Positions 1-12,590 of a DNA stretch of 64,000 nucleotides are shown here, one piece after another. Within the stretch, counting starts at the first letter, position 1, and each line of letters opens with the position of its first letter. A program made the translations under genes and the position numbers. The stretch lies in assembly GCA_914767715.1 (NCBI GenBank), contig OU612071.1, positions 18,658,948 to 18,722,947 on the forward strand, read 5' to 3'. The DNA is from Membranipora membranacea (lineage: Eukaryota > Bryozoa > Gymnolaemata > Cheilostomatida > Membraniporidae). Under the pieces are notes generated by a model that saw only the letters and a list, made by a program, of their open reading frames with translations, was not told where the DNA came from and did no database searches.

Positions 1-1560
1 ATTTATATAAGGTAAAAATATTAAAAGGGGTCCTAGATAATCTGACCTGACCGTCTCTGCACTCGTATCCTTATTTTTTTTGTATCCTTTGTTATATAGA
101 ATGTCAGATGAGTGCTGATTTAAGCACTGATAGCACAGAAAAGCTGATATTACTCAGAATTACACAACAATACTAGTTATATTATATTATACAAAATCAA
201 TTATTTCACTTGACAATCTAAAACACTGCTGAATAGGACAACGGTCCTGATGCTCTCCTGTCTTTATGCTAACTGCCGTCTCTACGTATTGTTGTGCCAC
301 TGATGTACATGTGACACAGTCTTTTGGTAGGTGGTTTCACTTTGATGATATAGTGTTGTACACTCAGGTGCAGCTGGTGCAAGTATTACTGAGGTTGATG
401 GTAACTTGCAGTTGTATTCTCTTTCTTCTTTTACTCGGAGTAATGGTGGAAGTCTTGTGCTGTACTGGATTCGATATTATTTCAATTCTTGTTCATCGCT
501 CTGGCGTTCAGGTCATCATATACATAGCAGAAGGTAGGGATGTAATACTAAGCTGATGCTAAAATAGAAATCTCCGCAAACCAGGGTTAATTTACAGTTG
601 TAATAAAACACCATTAAGTGTTGTTTTTATCTAAATAAAATCCTATCTACTGATATGCTGTTAATAATTCTGTGTACTTTTAAACTCAACGTTAGTTTCA
701 CAATAAATCCCAACACCTTAAAATTTAACTATAATGTAAAATCATCAATATTTATAAGATTATGGATTTAGATATGGATATGGATTTATGGACTTATGGA
801 CTTATGGATTATAAATTGTACCATCACCTCGTGTTCAAAATGAGGTTTGAAGGAAGATGATGTTGTGTGTCAAATTAATGATCCAAGGCTTAAAGAGTAC
901 TGACTCTGTCATCTCATTTTTGCCACGTTCAAACACGTCAGCAACTTTCACCACCCTAGCTTCTTTTCCATGGATCAAGCATAGTTATTTGTATGTAGTT
1001 GGAAGCGTTGGTTTAGATCTCTCGAAAAATTCTAGTAATACTAAGATCAGTGTATATGATTTTATCATGGTAGCGACTACTCTCAGAGATGGTGATGAAA
1101 ACATTTTCTCTGGTTGAGCTATCACCGCAGAAAGTTGTTATTGTTTTTTTTTGCCATTCCTCCAGTACAGTATTTCTGTCTGGTATTCATCCTGTTTGAT
1201 AACGAATCTCAAGAAATATATCAAGGTGTATGCTTTAAAAAATTGTCACCCTGACAGCAGTTATCTGCTCAGTTCAAAATGGAGGACAACCCCCAACAGT
1301 AGATATGCAAAATATAATTCTTTTAATGAAGCCACTAATCATTATAGGTTAGGTTCTCAATAATTGTGCATAATTGTAGCTAGAGTTTTTTTAAAAATTT
1401 GGGCCACCGTCCTATCCTAATTTCCTTGGTGGCCCTTGTTCTTTGAACTGCTTTTTTTCCACATGTGTTTCCTCTCTTTTTCTGAATTTTCAACCTTTCA
1501 AGGCTCTTCTTTCATATCAGTTTGACATTGTTGAAGCAACAATTATTGGTCTCTAAGAGT
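1..1560. other. no gene seen; one short hairpin
   Basis: I see no convincing coding exon here. The open frames are short and have no recognisable motif. A perfect 8-bp hairpin (GGGCCACC / GGTGGCCC) sits at 1401-1435 around a 19-base loop. Around 770-815 there is a short run of GGATTTA/GGACTTATGG-like repeats. Confidence 0.4.
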
Positions 1561-1599
1561 ACTTGTCATCTCACACATGTGATATCCGTTAGATAAGCA

Positions 1600-4080
1600 G
1601 TGAGAGCCAAATGGTTCTTTGTGTCAACCTGATATGTGATAGGTGATGGCTGTTACACCTCCCCTATTTGGATATTTTCTCCGTTCTTCAGATTGTTGTT
1701 GTCTCATATTGTTTGTATGTATTCTATCTGTATATGTGTCAATAAATTTTTTCGTTGCTGCAGTTCCTACTGATGAGTCCATTTTTATGTGGGCAGTCCC
1801 TAGATATGAAAAAGACATGAAAACACGACTGGTTAAACCTATGGTTTTGGGGAGGGCTGTGGTGACGAGAGTTCAAATTCCTCTGGAAAGCTGACACAGA
1901 GTTTACTGCACCAGCGAACTCCGTTTTGACAACTGTCGCTGCCTGAAAGAGCTCGCCTGGCGATCTTCAAGCCAGCGGCAACACTGCTTCCTGGATCCTA
2001 GGTTTAAGACCTGTTCTAAAATGGAGGAGAATAAATGGCCTCGTCTCCTCTAGATCGCTTTATGCTATAGTCAACCCAATGCGTTCATAATACAGTGAAG
2101 CACTCTCCTCAACACCCTGCCTCATCGCTGAGACCGTCATTGCTGTGTGTTCCGATCCCTATCCCTTTATCTCTAGTTACTACATATTGATTGGTTGGTA
2201 CTTCATGTAATTTACAGCATATCTCAAACTGTGATAGAAAGGATTCAAAATCTTCATCGGATTTGATGCCATATCTAATTTGACCAAGTCTTTCATACCT
2301 GAAATTTGCCTATTATCTCCAGTTTTGGTAGACCTCTGTTCATCATCAGCGTTTAACATTGGGAGATAAAGTTCCGTAAGTCCATAGTCCAGTTTGTCTG
2401 TCAGTTTTCCCATATCTGATCCAGATATTCACAGCGAGCACAGTACGTTTTCAGAAGTTCCTGTGTCTCACCCATCATTTTTCTGAACTCTGCCACATCA
2501 CTCCTGGCTCTCCTTGTTATGCTGGTCGTGGTCTTTTCCTGCTCCAGACTTGTTATTCTCGTCCTCAACTCATCTTCTTGCTCTTGGTGCTGATCCATGT
2601 GATCCTTTTGATATGCGTTGAATGTTTCATCTCTGGCCTTTTTTTTACTAACCAACCTGTCATAATGTTCGTTCACATGTTTAGTTAACTGAGTTTTGAA
2701 TTCTTCAAAAAGTAAACAGGTCGTCTGGTTTTCGGCTGCATCTTCTTTTACTAGCCTCTCGAGTTGCCCGAAGCCCCAGTTTGCCTGCGGTCGACGCTCC
2801 ATAGTTCCTGCACTTCACCTTCCAATAGCGTGATGAGATCATATGCCTTTATAGCTGCAGCTCCCTCATCCTTACTGCAGACTCCTTCACCACTCGGGTA
2901 CGTTGAATATACCTTACTTGAAGCGACAAACGACATCGCACCTAATTAGTGTGTCAATCACAGAGTGGTGAAGATAAGACAATTATATGCTATGTATACA
3001 CAAGCAAACTTTATTTACTCTCTCAGCCAATACCAACTAAACAAATTAAAAACTATCTCTTTATATAGTATTACGAAAGGATATGCAATTAGGATATCAT
3101 GTGATATCCATTAGATTATGAAAAGTGGGCAATAGCAAAGCGATTAATGATCTGTTCACACCCTACAGAAACGGCAAAGCACAACCACACACACCAGGAT
3201 ACAGCCCATTATTTAATCATTGCTATTGTCATTAATCACATTATTAAATGTTATTAATTCTACCACCGACAATGAATAAGAAAGTATTATTGGTATGGCA
3301 TTCCCAGTGACAGCCTGATATGTGATATGATATGATATGATATGTGATAGGTGATGGCTGTTACACCCACTTCCATGCATCTTTCTTCACATGTCCATCA
3401 GAGACTCGTTGGCATGTATCTCTGACGATATCATGGTTGAAGGAGCATCAGTCGATTGGCCCACATGTGCCTTGACCTTGTACCTCTAGTACAACCCGAA
3501 CTGCAACAACCTTTCCAGTTATGTTTTTTTAAGGAAGTATTTGTGAGATAATTGTTGTGAGTTCCTTTTGAATTGCTGCAGTATGATGCAGAGCCTGAGC
3601 TTAGGCAATAATCTTTCTTTTCAAGTTCTTTGGAATGTTTTCCTCAGTTATTGAGTCTTTGATTATTTCCTGTCGTAGTCTTCTAGGTCTCCTTTCATCA
3701 TAATTTTTATATATCTACTATAAACATCCCAATGAATTTTAACTTAATGTGTTGGTCGTTAAGAGCATATTAGGCACAACAGTGAAGCAAATTCGAGGAT
3801 TAACTTTTGTTGTGTCAGGCTTAACTCTCTGTCTATAATCCAGTGAAACCTGTGAATGCTAAAAAGTTACCATTCATGAAAACAAAATGAAAATGGCTTA
3901 AACCACTTTGAAAAATTGAATGATTTAACTGACAGTACAGCACTCTAAAATATATATGAAAAATTATTCCACATATATGAATTGCCTATATATCTGTTTT
4001 ACCTCATGTGCAATTCCAATTGATATTAAATAATTGTAGGCGAATGAGGAAAAATTACAATATTATACTCAGAAAAATCA
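1600..4080. repeat. dispersed repeat, copy A
   Basis: This block is clearly similar to 54,980-57,340 (copy B). Parts of it also match 49,700-49,990 and 52,465-53,200 (copy C). Shared landmarks include 'taggtgatggctgttacac' at both ends of an inner segment (about 1,640 and 3,350), the stretch around 'gctgacacagag', and the stretch around 'ctgcagagcctg'-like sequence at about 3,580. The inner segment of about 1.7 kb lies between two direct copies of the 'gataggtgatggctg' motif and is missing from copy C, so it may be a nested insertion. A degenerate minus-strand coding region lies within it. No transposase or reverse transcriptase was recognised. Confidence 0.75.
2180..2936 (-). pseudogene. degenerate coiled-coil protein fragment in repeat A
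   Basis: Three successive minus-strand frames (2936-2751, 2802-2401, 2413-2180) read like one charged, helical protein broken by frameshifts or introns. The middle part is rich in Glu, Lys, Gln and Arg, as in coiled coils (for example around 'RTRITSLEQEKTTTSITRRA'), and is followed by 'ETQELLKTYC'. The last part contains 'DYGLTELYLP' and 'RSTKTGDNRQISGMKDLVK'. The related copy at 55,634-55,957 keeps 'ETQELLKTALSEQQ' and 'ISGMKDWVKF'. Conservation of the protein pattern between two diverged copies suggests it once coded. The family is not recognised. It may be a host gene family carried in a repeat or a transposon-encoded accessory protein. Confidence 0.45.
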
Positions 4081-4387
4081 TAAGTTGACAGTCGCTTGAC
4101 CAAGCTCTTCTTTATCTCTTCTTTTTGCTGTTTCTAAGTGTGTGAAAACTTAGTCTTCGTAAGTGGTTTGCATTGAGAAATAAATCCTGATTATATACAG
4201 CTGGAGGCAGTGGTAAGGAACTAGTATTGCAATACAAAGATAAGAAAATCAATGGTATAACATACTTCATTTGTGGCTCTAGTGATCTTCATAGTAGCCA
4301 CAGCTGAGAAGTTGCTCTTGCACCACTCTAAAATCAATCCAATGCAGTCCTAGCCTGTTTTAGGGTGATAAACTGAAGGACATTGGG

Positions 4388-4690
4388 ATGCACCTTACTC
4401 CTGTAATGTTCCTGAATTTGCAGTTGTTGTTTGTCCAGTGTTCGTTTGCTAGTGAAACTTCACACATATTCCATGTAGCCGGTGCAAATAAAGGTGTCCT
4501 CTGCAAAACATTCTGCAAGCCCCTGCGGCCAAGTTTTCATTATCCATTTTCTTTTAATTATACTCATGAGGCTTGTTCCACTCACTCTATTCTTCCTACT
4601 GATGACTGCCATCATTAATGTAATCGTAAGTAGCATACTACATAATAATAGGCCATTTCTAACATCCATATCCGACATCCATTGATGATT
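4388..4690. repeat. dispersed repeat paired with 61,270-61,550
   Basis: The sequence from 'cagttgttgtttgtcc' through 'gactgccatcattaatg' recurs on the same strand at 61,270-61,550 with scattered substitutions and small indels. Both copies have open frames in more than one phase, but no motif is recognisable and the frames are not conserved, so I call it a repeat and not a gene. The foldback element at 4733 begins just beyond it. Confidence 0.7.
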
Positions 4691-4732
4691 TACAATATAT
4701 ACTTAACTCACCAACTAGACAGTGGTAGATTG

Positions 4733-5519
4733 CACAGCCAGCCCTTAAAAGCGTTCGGGATGGCGATCGCGGCCGTAGGCGGTCGTTGAGGGGGTGAGTG
4801 GGAAGCTAGGAAACTCCGTTTTTTGCAATTTATCACTTTTTTAACTTTAGCAGCTGTTCACAGCACTTTTGCCTCATCTCACAGAGTTCTAACCCTGTTT
4901 TTCAGATTCCTCATACCTTAAAACATACATTAATGTTGTCACATCAATAAAATAACATAAATGTGCAGACTTATTAATGGTTGTCTTCTCCTATGTCTGG
5001 ACATTCTCAGACACGGCACTTTTCGGAGACTGCTAGCTTGTTTAAAATTAATAAGACTCGTTATATTTTATTAGGAGTTATCGTTTCGGGCATATTTTAT
5101 TGTCATGGGAAGACAACTATTTAATCAGCATGGAAAATTATAGGGAAAAAAAGGACAACCTCTTATCACAATATATAACATAGCCTAAGGACCATTTATA
5201 GCGAGCATAAATCATTTTCGAGTCTCCGAAAAGTTCCGTGTCTGAGAATGTCCAGACATAGGAGAAGACAACCATTAATAAGTCTGCACATTTATGTTAT
5301 TTTATTGATGTGACAACATTAATGTATGTTTTAAGGTATGAGGAATCTGAAAAACAGGGTTAGAACTCTGTGAGATGAGGCAAAAGTGCTGTAAACAGCT
5401 GGTAAAGTTAAAAAAGTGATAAATTGCACAAAACGGAGTTTCCTAGCTTCCCACCCACCCCCTTAACGACCGCCTACAGCCGCGATCGCCATCCCGAACG
5501 CTTTTAAGGGCTGGCTGTG
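4733..5519. mobile_element. foldback MITE with ~300-bp inverted arms and 8-bp TSD
   Basis: The left end begins CACAGCCAGCCCTTAAAAGC. The right end is its reverse complement, and the inverted match continues about 300 bp inward on both sides (4733 to about 5032, against about 5217 to 5519) around a centre of about 185 bp. The element is flanked by perfect 8-bp direct copies of GTAGATTG at 4725-4732 and 5520-5527, taken as a target-site duplication. It has no open frame of note. An 8-bp duplication is typical of hAT-type insertion, so a non-autonomous hAT-like element is the likeliest class. The outer arms are GC-rich (GGCGATCGCGGCCG) compared with the surroundings. Confidence 0.9.
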
Positions 5520-5529
5520 GTAGATTGTA

Positions 5530-7300
5530 GTGGTTTTATAAACTAGAGGTTGTAGCTTCATTCACAGTAGTATCGTATTTTTACCCTTCAGTGAGAAATA
5601 TTGGATTATGGTAAATTATTCAATTATCTTCATAAATCAAAATTCAATTTTTGGATGCTGATTTGAGACGGTAGTGGTTTCTCTGCTTTTGTTTGATCAC
5701 CTTCTTTGAGTTGACCTCAGCCCTTGTTTCCATTTCCAATGTGTGAATGCTAAAAAACTTTATGGGTGAACATAATTTGCTAAGTTTTTTGGCAGCCTGT
5801 TTCTGAGTGAGAAGGCTGATCTGTGGTCAGATTTGTTTTTGATCGAGTTTGCATTGCGGTCAGTACCACCTTCTGTGCAGGTTGAGTAGAAGACTGTTTC
5901 TTTGCCCCATGTTTGTCAAACGACCAACATATGCCATAACCCTCTTCTGGATCTGAAGAGTTCAAATCTCTAGATGGTTGGCCTCACCCTTATTACCAGA
6001 GACCTTTGATCATGTTCTTCAGCTGATAATTGACGTCATTAAATATACATTGGGATTTAGCACCATGATATGACAAGAGCAACAGACAACATTTTTGTGA
6101 CCCGTTTCTGTTCTTATGATTCTGTCAACTAACTTTGTAGTTCCGTCTATGACTATGTTTCTGGATGTGGATCGGACACTGAGCATTTTATCTGCTGTCG
6201 TTTGATCACCTTTTTTGGGTTTGCCTCATTCCTTGCTTCCAGATCCCATGTATGAATGTTAAGAAAGATAAGAGCACTAAATGTGAGCACTAAAAGAAAA
6301 GCTGATTTTTAGTATACCATAGCAACGTCATCTTTTTATAGCCAGTGACAATAAAAAATGAGTCACCTCGGAAAACAGCCGCATGTAATTATTTATTAAT
6401 CCAAATTAAATTGCCGCCTCATTATTTCTCATGTTAGTAATGTGAAATAATGACATATAATCTCATATTTCTGTACCTATCCTGGGTAATCTGCGCTCAG
6501 ACCAGTACTGCAGATTATGACGTTGTAAAGGCTGTGAAGGTTGTGGAGTAGAGTTCCGATTTTCATGGTTAGTTCGGGCTATCATTCAGATATCTGCCGC
6601 GCAGTCTCCTTCTCTGTGTCATTTGAGGATCTGGTCGGAAAAAACGTGGATAAGTTTTGGTTCTCATCAGACTTAACATATTTTAAGGCCCTTTCAGCTC
6701 TGGCACCCACTCTGTCTCTCAAGTCTTGGATCCCAGACACAAATAAAACTACATGTCTCTGCTCAAACGTAGATAAAAATTGATTCTTACCCCCCCCCCC
6801 CTCAAATTTATCTAATAGCCTTTGTGACTCTGGCACTTAGTCTGTCTCCAAATGCCTGGTTCCTTTCATCAAAAAGTCTGCTATTCTGAACACTCATAAA
6901 CTACATGGTCTTAACACAAATTTCCTCTTCTTCTTGTTCACATTCTTATAATACATCTCCGCTATCCTCTTCAGCACTCCAAGCAACAAAATGTAGTCAT
7001 AAATACCAATATGTTTTTAGAATGTAGCAATCAAAATTTAGAATTTGTGTCAGAATTAGAAGTTCAAGATATGATGACTATTCGCATGTAACTACATGTA
7101 ACTAAATATCCATAGCCGGGTGACAGGTGATCTTTGAGGTCTTGCTGTCTGTGAGTGATGAATGGGAAAGAATCGCTGCAACCCTGCTGTGTCAGGTGCA
7201 GATTGACCGTGAAATCCGTTGATGTTTTCCTGTTGTTGAAGGAAATGTTTAGTTGAGAAATTTGTGAGTGATATGTTACTGGTTTTTTTAATCATTTTTG
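5530..7300 (-). other. gene-poor stretch with possible hypothetical exons
   Basis: Two minus-strand open frames look mildly protein-like but match no family I know. One is 6836-6582, a hydrophilic segment containing 'LSTFEQRHVVLFVSGIQDLR' and 'SDENQNLSTFFP'. The other is 5965-5780, which is Ser/Thr/Lys-rich. A run of C at about 6,790-6,801 lies inside the first frame (coding Gly) and could cause slippage or assembly error. No splice chain joining them was established. Confidence 0.2.
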
Positions 7301-9400
7301 CAGCAGTGGCATGATAGATTTTCTGAAAGCCATAACAGGAATAGCTGTCTAGGTTTTATTTCAAAAATGGCAAGTATATAGCTGGATACAAAAATACTTT
7401 ATGCGAAAAGCCACCGCTATTTATTTTGTTGTGGATTCTTACAGAAGCTTTGAAATGTAGCCTTGTCCAAAAGTCTTTGTCTCCTGGAGCATAAGACATA
7501 ACATCGTGCAGTCTATAAGGTTGGTCCATAGTCAGATGTTTTGTTTACCCCCCCCCCCCTTTTCCTTGCACTGAGGACGCGACATAACTGTATGCAGAGA
7601 GTCTGTCACTGTATTTTGCTAGGCAATTGCACATTACAGAAGTCACAGCAGGTTTTGTGCGTTCGTATGTCTTATTTTTTTCCTCGCAAGGATGAAACAC
7701 GACATTGTTTGGCTTGTACGAGGTCATCAGCATAAGTGGCACTCAGTAAAGACTTACCAAGGGAATAGGACTTCTCCTTCTGACTTAGAATGCGGTTACA
7801 TGTAATGAAGCAGGGGTCACTGTAAATGCCCAACCCAATGGGTGTCCGAACGTACTATCTTGGTGTAAGCTGCAGGGAGTCTGCACTTAATTCTGACCCA
7901 CCCAAGTGGACTTTATCAAACCAGGGAGTTTGGGACACAACTCCCTGTAAAAGTTGACACAGTGAAGCTTATTGATCTTTCGGACTGCTCTGTAAACAAT
8001 TTGGTAGCCCGCCCTTTTCACATCTGGCCATCATCAGTGCTTGTGTATGCCAGCTTAGACATTAGACAGACATGTTATTCATACTTTGTTTGAGATCTTT
8101 CCTCTTCGTATAGCCTTCTCTTACAATTAGAACTGTCAATGAAATACATTTCAGCATAAATCATGTAGAATAATGGTTTGCAGGGTATATCAATGTAATA
8201 TATAATATTCAAAAAATAATTTCTTAGGCAATTTCATAAAAAACTTTCAAATATTGGCAATTAAATGGAAATTGTATTATAAAGTAGGTAACATTGAGTC
8301 TAGGTCTTCTCAACTAGCCTGACCTACATTTTATTCTTAAAACATAGATCTGCAAACAGACACAGCCAAAGTTGTCCAGGTTGACTTAATTTGCTGAGTT
8401 TAACTTGGACTGGTCCTTCAATCATGAGTGATTTGGATCTGTGTATTGTCATTGCCAAATGCAAGGGAAATAGTCTCTTAGAACTTCGGGGTTAGCCAAA
8501 GGGGAACCTTGTGACTTTGATAGGTGTACTAGTTTAGCATGTTCGATAGGGGATGAGAGTTGGTTCGGCAACGGTTATCTTTAATGTTAGAAGTTTGTAC
8601 CCTGTGACATAAAAATGCATATTTACAAATTATGAAACTTATTATGGGTGTAGTTCTCTGTTAATTAATAATAACAAAAATGTTTAAGTTGATTTTAAAT
8701 TATGCTGCCGATAAATTCCTTAGCAATCAAGTGGACACATATTGAAAAACTTTAGCCTGTGAAAGTAAGAGTAGTAGTATAATTAAACCTACAAAATATT
8801 TGCCCTCTCATAGCCTAAATAATGCATTACTAGATAGTGATGTATACTTGAATATACTGGAAAGTGGCTTCACCTGTTGAAGAACATACGTTAATGAAAA
8901 ACATGAATTGTGAAGCAAATTAACATGGACACTACAATCCTCATGATCAATGACAACAGAAAGGAAATATAATATAAAGCCATAATACAATACCATCGGA
9001 ATACTGATAATATGAAACACAGAAAATTATACGACAAGACTGCATGAATAAACTTACTGAATGAGAAGAGCCATGCTCCGCATAAACATAAATCCGTGAT
9101 GCTATAGTTGAACTACATGTTTGCTTAATACACATGTAGAAAGTAGTAATGTATAATATATTGGATATGATATTCTGTAGTAATAAAATCAGCAGCAGAC
9201 TTTATCAACTGACTTGGTTGCTGCTGGGCTTGAAAGTGACCTCAGGTTGACCTGATAATAGCTATTTTTAGTCCTGTGCGGTTTTACGAGCTAGAGACCA
9301 CACAAAGGATAGCTATCGAAATAAACAAGGTATTACCACAAGGGGTCAAAGGACAGTAAAACAGGATGTAACTATGTAAATGCTTGCAATAAAAAACTAT
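7300..9400. other. no gene seen
   Basis: No exon with a recognisable motif was found on either strand. A homopolymer C run lies at about 7,549-7,559. The rest is AT-rich sequence with short open frames only. Confidence 0.4.
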
Positions 9401-9411
9401 GGGATGAATCA

Positions 9412-10442
9412 GATCACTAATACTGATACAATAGGTGACCTATCAATGTTGAGAAGCACTGATATAATTTCATTGTTGCATTCCTTTACAACAACGGCCC
9501 TTCCATTAACCAACTTGTTGCTGATATCAATGTTTGTTGTCAGGACGACGACAGCACCAACTTTAACTGCAAGTTGCCTCGGTGCACATTTATCGAAAAA
9601 TTTCTCATCGCACGTATCGGATGATATGAAGAGGTGGTGTAGGCCTGTTAGCTTGCTGAGGCATAAGGAATTCACACTGTCACACTCAGCATTAGTTCCA
9701 CTCAGTGTTGTTGATTGGAAGGCGTTTGGCTGTTTCCGTCTTTTATATCCCTGATAGTCATCTTGACGATGTAGCTCTTTTACCTTTTGAGAGGTTTGAT
9801 ATGCACCTAGAAAACAAATCAAAGCCTTACATATCAGGTATCAGTTACAAATTCAGCACATACCTTAGTTTGTGCATTTCTGTCAGATATTGTCAAAGAT
9901 AATTGATGAGAAAGTTGTAGAAGAATAAACAAAATACGGATAGTATAGAAGTACATAGCAAAGGAACCCTATACTTTGATCACAGAGTACCACAGTAGAA
10001 GACAGAGAGAAAACAGTTCAAAGCGTAGTCAAACAAAGCAGTAACTGGCAAGAGATGAAGACCAAACATTTGGGACCACTTCTCTCACAATTAAAATTCA
10101 TGAACTGCAATGTCTGTGAAACTATGAAAATTTCTATCCCGAAATAATGCAAACCATAATCCTTACTGACTCCTGGATTTTGCTACCTGGCATTTAAAAA
10201 TTTATACTGGAAAATCAGATATCTTTACTTTGACAGATCTGAGAATCTTTGCACTTTCCTCAAGTTGCTAAAGTGTAACTTCAATTTTTTCCAAACTGGC
10301 GAATTGAATGCATGATCTCCCGAGTCACCAGTTACTTGGTCACACATGGGAGGCAACTGGTAGTCTCCACAAAGAACTACCTGGATTGACCCAAAAGGTC
10401 TTGCATTTTCCATTGAATATTTGTAAGATATGTGAATACTGA
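9412..10442 (-). pseudogene. PIF1-like DNA helicase, partial
   Basis: Two minus-strand exons carry parts of a PIF1-family superfamily-1B helicase, a 5'-3' DNA unwinding enzyme. The exon at about 10,442-10,236 contains 'RPFGSIQVVLCGDYQLPP', equivalent to the Walker B region (usually 'LCGDFLQLPP', so one residue appears lost), then 'FNSPVWKKLKLHFSNLRKVQ'. The exon at about 9,757-9,412 contains 'TNAECDSVNSLCLSKL' and then 'LAVKVGAVVVLTTNIDISN' and 'LVNGRAVVV', the conserved C-terminal part. The Walker A exon (GTAGTGKS-like) was not found upstream, and the region between the two exons is unresolved. It could be a decayed host gene or the helicase remnant of a Helitron. The motif style is closer to cellular PIF1. 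Confidence 0.6.
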
Positions 10443-10449
10443 AAATAAT

Positions 10450-11850
10450 GAAACCGTTGATTAAGCTTTCTATCAGCCATCCCTCAATGATGTAGAAATT
10501 ATTATATCGATGATCTGGCAGGATTTTCTTCACATTTTTCGTGGCAAATAAAAAGGTTTGATTGATTGATTGATTTATGAACTATCACAAACTTTAGATG
10601 TTGTAAAAAAAGGATGAATATACCTGCCATAAAAAGAGCTTTCTACTTTTTTATCCTTGCGATGTCTTGACAACGTATTCCCTAAAGCTAGTTAGTTCCA
10701 CCCCACACTTCTGTGCTGTTTGAAAACATCGATAGAGGAATGATATACTTGAAATAAATATAACTCATAAAGTCTCTAATCTGATCTCCATTGTAAATTC
10801 AATGCATGGTGACAAAGTGTCTTAGTTCATTATAATTGGATTGAACTTATCATTGTTCTCCTCCCCTTGTTCCTTTCTATTAGCGAGCGCAAGTAACAAA
10901 TGGTATCATCAAGTCCACAGCCCTGTAATGCCTGACACATCATGGATGGATGGATTGGTTTTTCATTCAGCATATTTCTATGTGGTATTGATTGATTTTG
11001 ATTGATTGTATCACTATCACTAACTGTAAAAGTTGTGAGAAAAAGTTTGCTTGTACACATACTCTGCTAAAAAAAAAGAATTTCCCTTGCATGCAAAAAT
11101 AGGGTTAGAAAATAGTATCATTAATATAAATGCACATATATCCCAAAGAGCAGTATGCATGCTCACAGTGAATTACTGGTTTTATTATGAATGGAGCATG
11201 AGATAATTGATCTATATACTAATTCTGTACTGGTGTTAGTGATAACTACTTTACTTTCTAGATACTATTAGGTCTATAGTTGTAACAAGACTGTTTGCCA
11301 CTGCTCTATGACAAACACCAGTTATATAGTAGTAATTATATAAGGGATATACTGAAATTAAAGGCTCATAAAAACGGTATACCAGATTTATACAGTACAA
11401 GAGTTTGGTTTGTTGGTACCAGCCAACAAGTTCACATGGTAAAATTTTTAAGAAATGTATAATATTCAAATTTTCGATTGACATAATTCGTATGAACCTT
11501 ATATTTCGGACAGTTTGGTGTCCGAAGGAACTGTCTTGTTCACTGTCATGAAAGCATCTCTTGATAATAGTGTACCAAACACCTGGCCGATCCTTTATAT
11601 AGTCAGCAATGTTTCAATGATTGCTATCTGTAATAAAGGGAAACATTCATTGTGATGGAGTGTATTTAAATTTACATGGGAGATTTAAGCGTCTTGTCAC
11701 ATCTATCCAAAGCTGCCAAGTAATACCAAAAAAGCTTGAGGTATTTCAGCCTCACTACAGAGAATTATACTGGTTAGCCTGGCTAGACTGCAGTATGGGA
11801 GGCAGTTATTCTATTCATCAACTTACCTTGTTCTCTGACATAAATTTTCG
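10450..11850. other. no gene seen
   Basis: Expected upstream exons of the PIF1-like helicase were not identified here. A minus-strand open frame at 11060-10830 includes 'CQALQGCGLDDTICYLRSL', which looks protein-like but is unassigned. The motif 'attgattgattg' recurs near 10,560 and 10,990. Confidence 0.3.
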
Positions 11851-12290
11851 TGTCAGAATCGTTCTGCTGTTTGGTGATTTATTCAGCCTCCAATTTTCGG
11901 CTGTAAATGATACCATGGAATTCTGAGATGAACTAGCTGTTTGTTTATCCTTAGACCACAACCGGTCAATTTCATCAAACATACTGCAACAAACAATAAT
12001 ATACCTTATAATATACATATATTTTTGGATTCAAACAGTTTCAAATTTTGTTAGAAGTTTTGCTGTTTAGCGCACATTCATGATACCAAACTCTTGCCAT
12101 CTAAGATTTAATTTTCCCGTAACTGCAGTATTGGTAGAAATGCAGACGAAAATGCAGATCTTTTCTCACAAGTTATGAATCAAAGAAAATTGAAAAAGAC
12201 TTTCCACTGTCAGTTTATCGATCCAACAGTACAGTGAAATGTGTAATGAAAATATATTAGCATGGGTGCAACACTTATTGAAGCAATCAC
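11850..12290. repeat. dispersed repeat paired with 63,660-64,000
   Basis: Sequence from about 11,885 onward recurs at about 63,690-64,000 on the same strand. It includes 'catgataccaaactcttgc', 'aatttaattttcc'-like sequence, 'aatgcagat' and 'ccactgt..gtt..tcgatccaacagtacagtg'. A shorter third match to the start of this block lies at about 12,395-12,460. Read on the minus strand, the three starts resemble one another as short peptides (pattern T-A-S-x-x-x-x-x-x-V), which suggests a once-coding exon copied three times. Confidence 0.65.
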
Positions 12291-12395
12291 AACACCTAGG
12301 CCGGGTTTTGTTTGCAGTCACAAATGCTTAAGAACATAGGCTGCAAGTCCTGAGTGCACCGTGAAACATTTATCTGTTTGGTGAATTATTCAACC

Positions 12396-12590
12396 TCAAC
12401 CTTTTGCTGCAAGTAATACTATAAAATCCTTAGATTTACTAGCTGTTGCATCAATGAGTATCTTATACTGCTGTGCTTCTTCCTCGTTGGCACTTCTTGA
12501 CTGCATCCTTGTGATGGCTGTAAGCAGATAATTCATACTCCAAAGCCAGCAATGCAAGCTCCAAAGCCTCTGCAATCGCAAATTGGATCA
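12396..12590 (-). other. possible exon of unknown protein
   Basis: The minus strand has an acceptor-like 'gcgattgcag' and two overlapping open frames. One includes 'SANEEEAQQYKILIDATASK' and the other 'ALELALLALEYELSAYSHHK'. Both are helical-looking. Neither belongs to a family I recognise, and only one can be the real frame. It lies beside the dispersed repeat above and may be part of it. Confidence 0.2.

Noticed and set aside
1624-1894. Open frames on both strands at the left edge of repeat A
   Set aside because: The region recurs in copy B with the frames broken, so it is repeat sequence and not a gene.
1850-1900. 'gagttcaaattcctc' as a tRNA or SINE B-box
   Set aside because: No A-box at the right distance and no cloverleaf. 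The copy in repeat B does not keep the pattern.
9380-9754. 124-codon plus-strand open frame
   Set aside because: It is antisense to the PIF1-like exon, whose motifs are clear, so this frame is a shadow.
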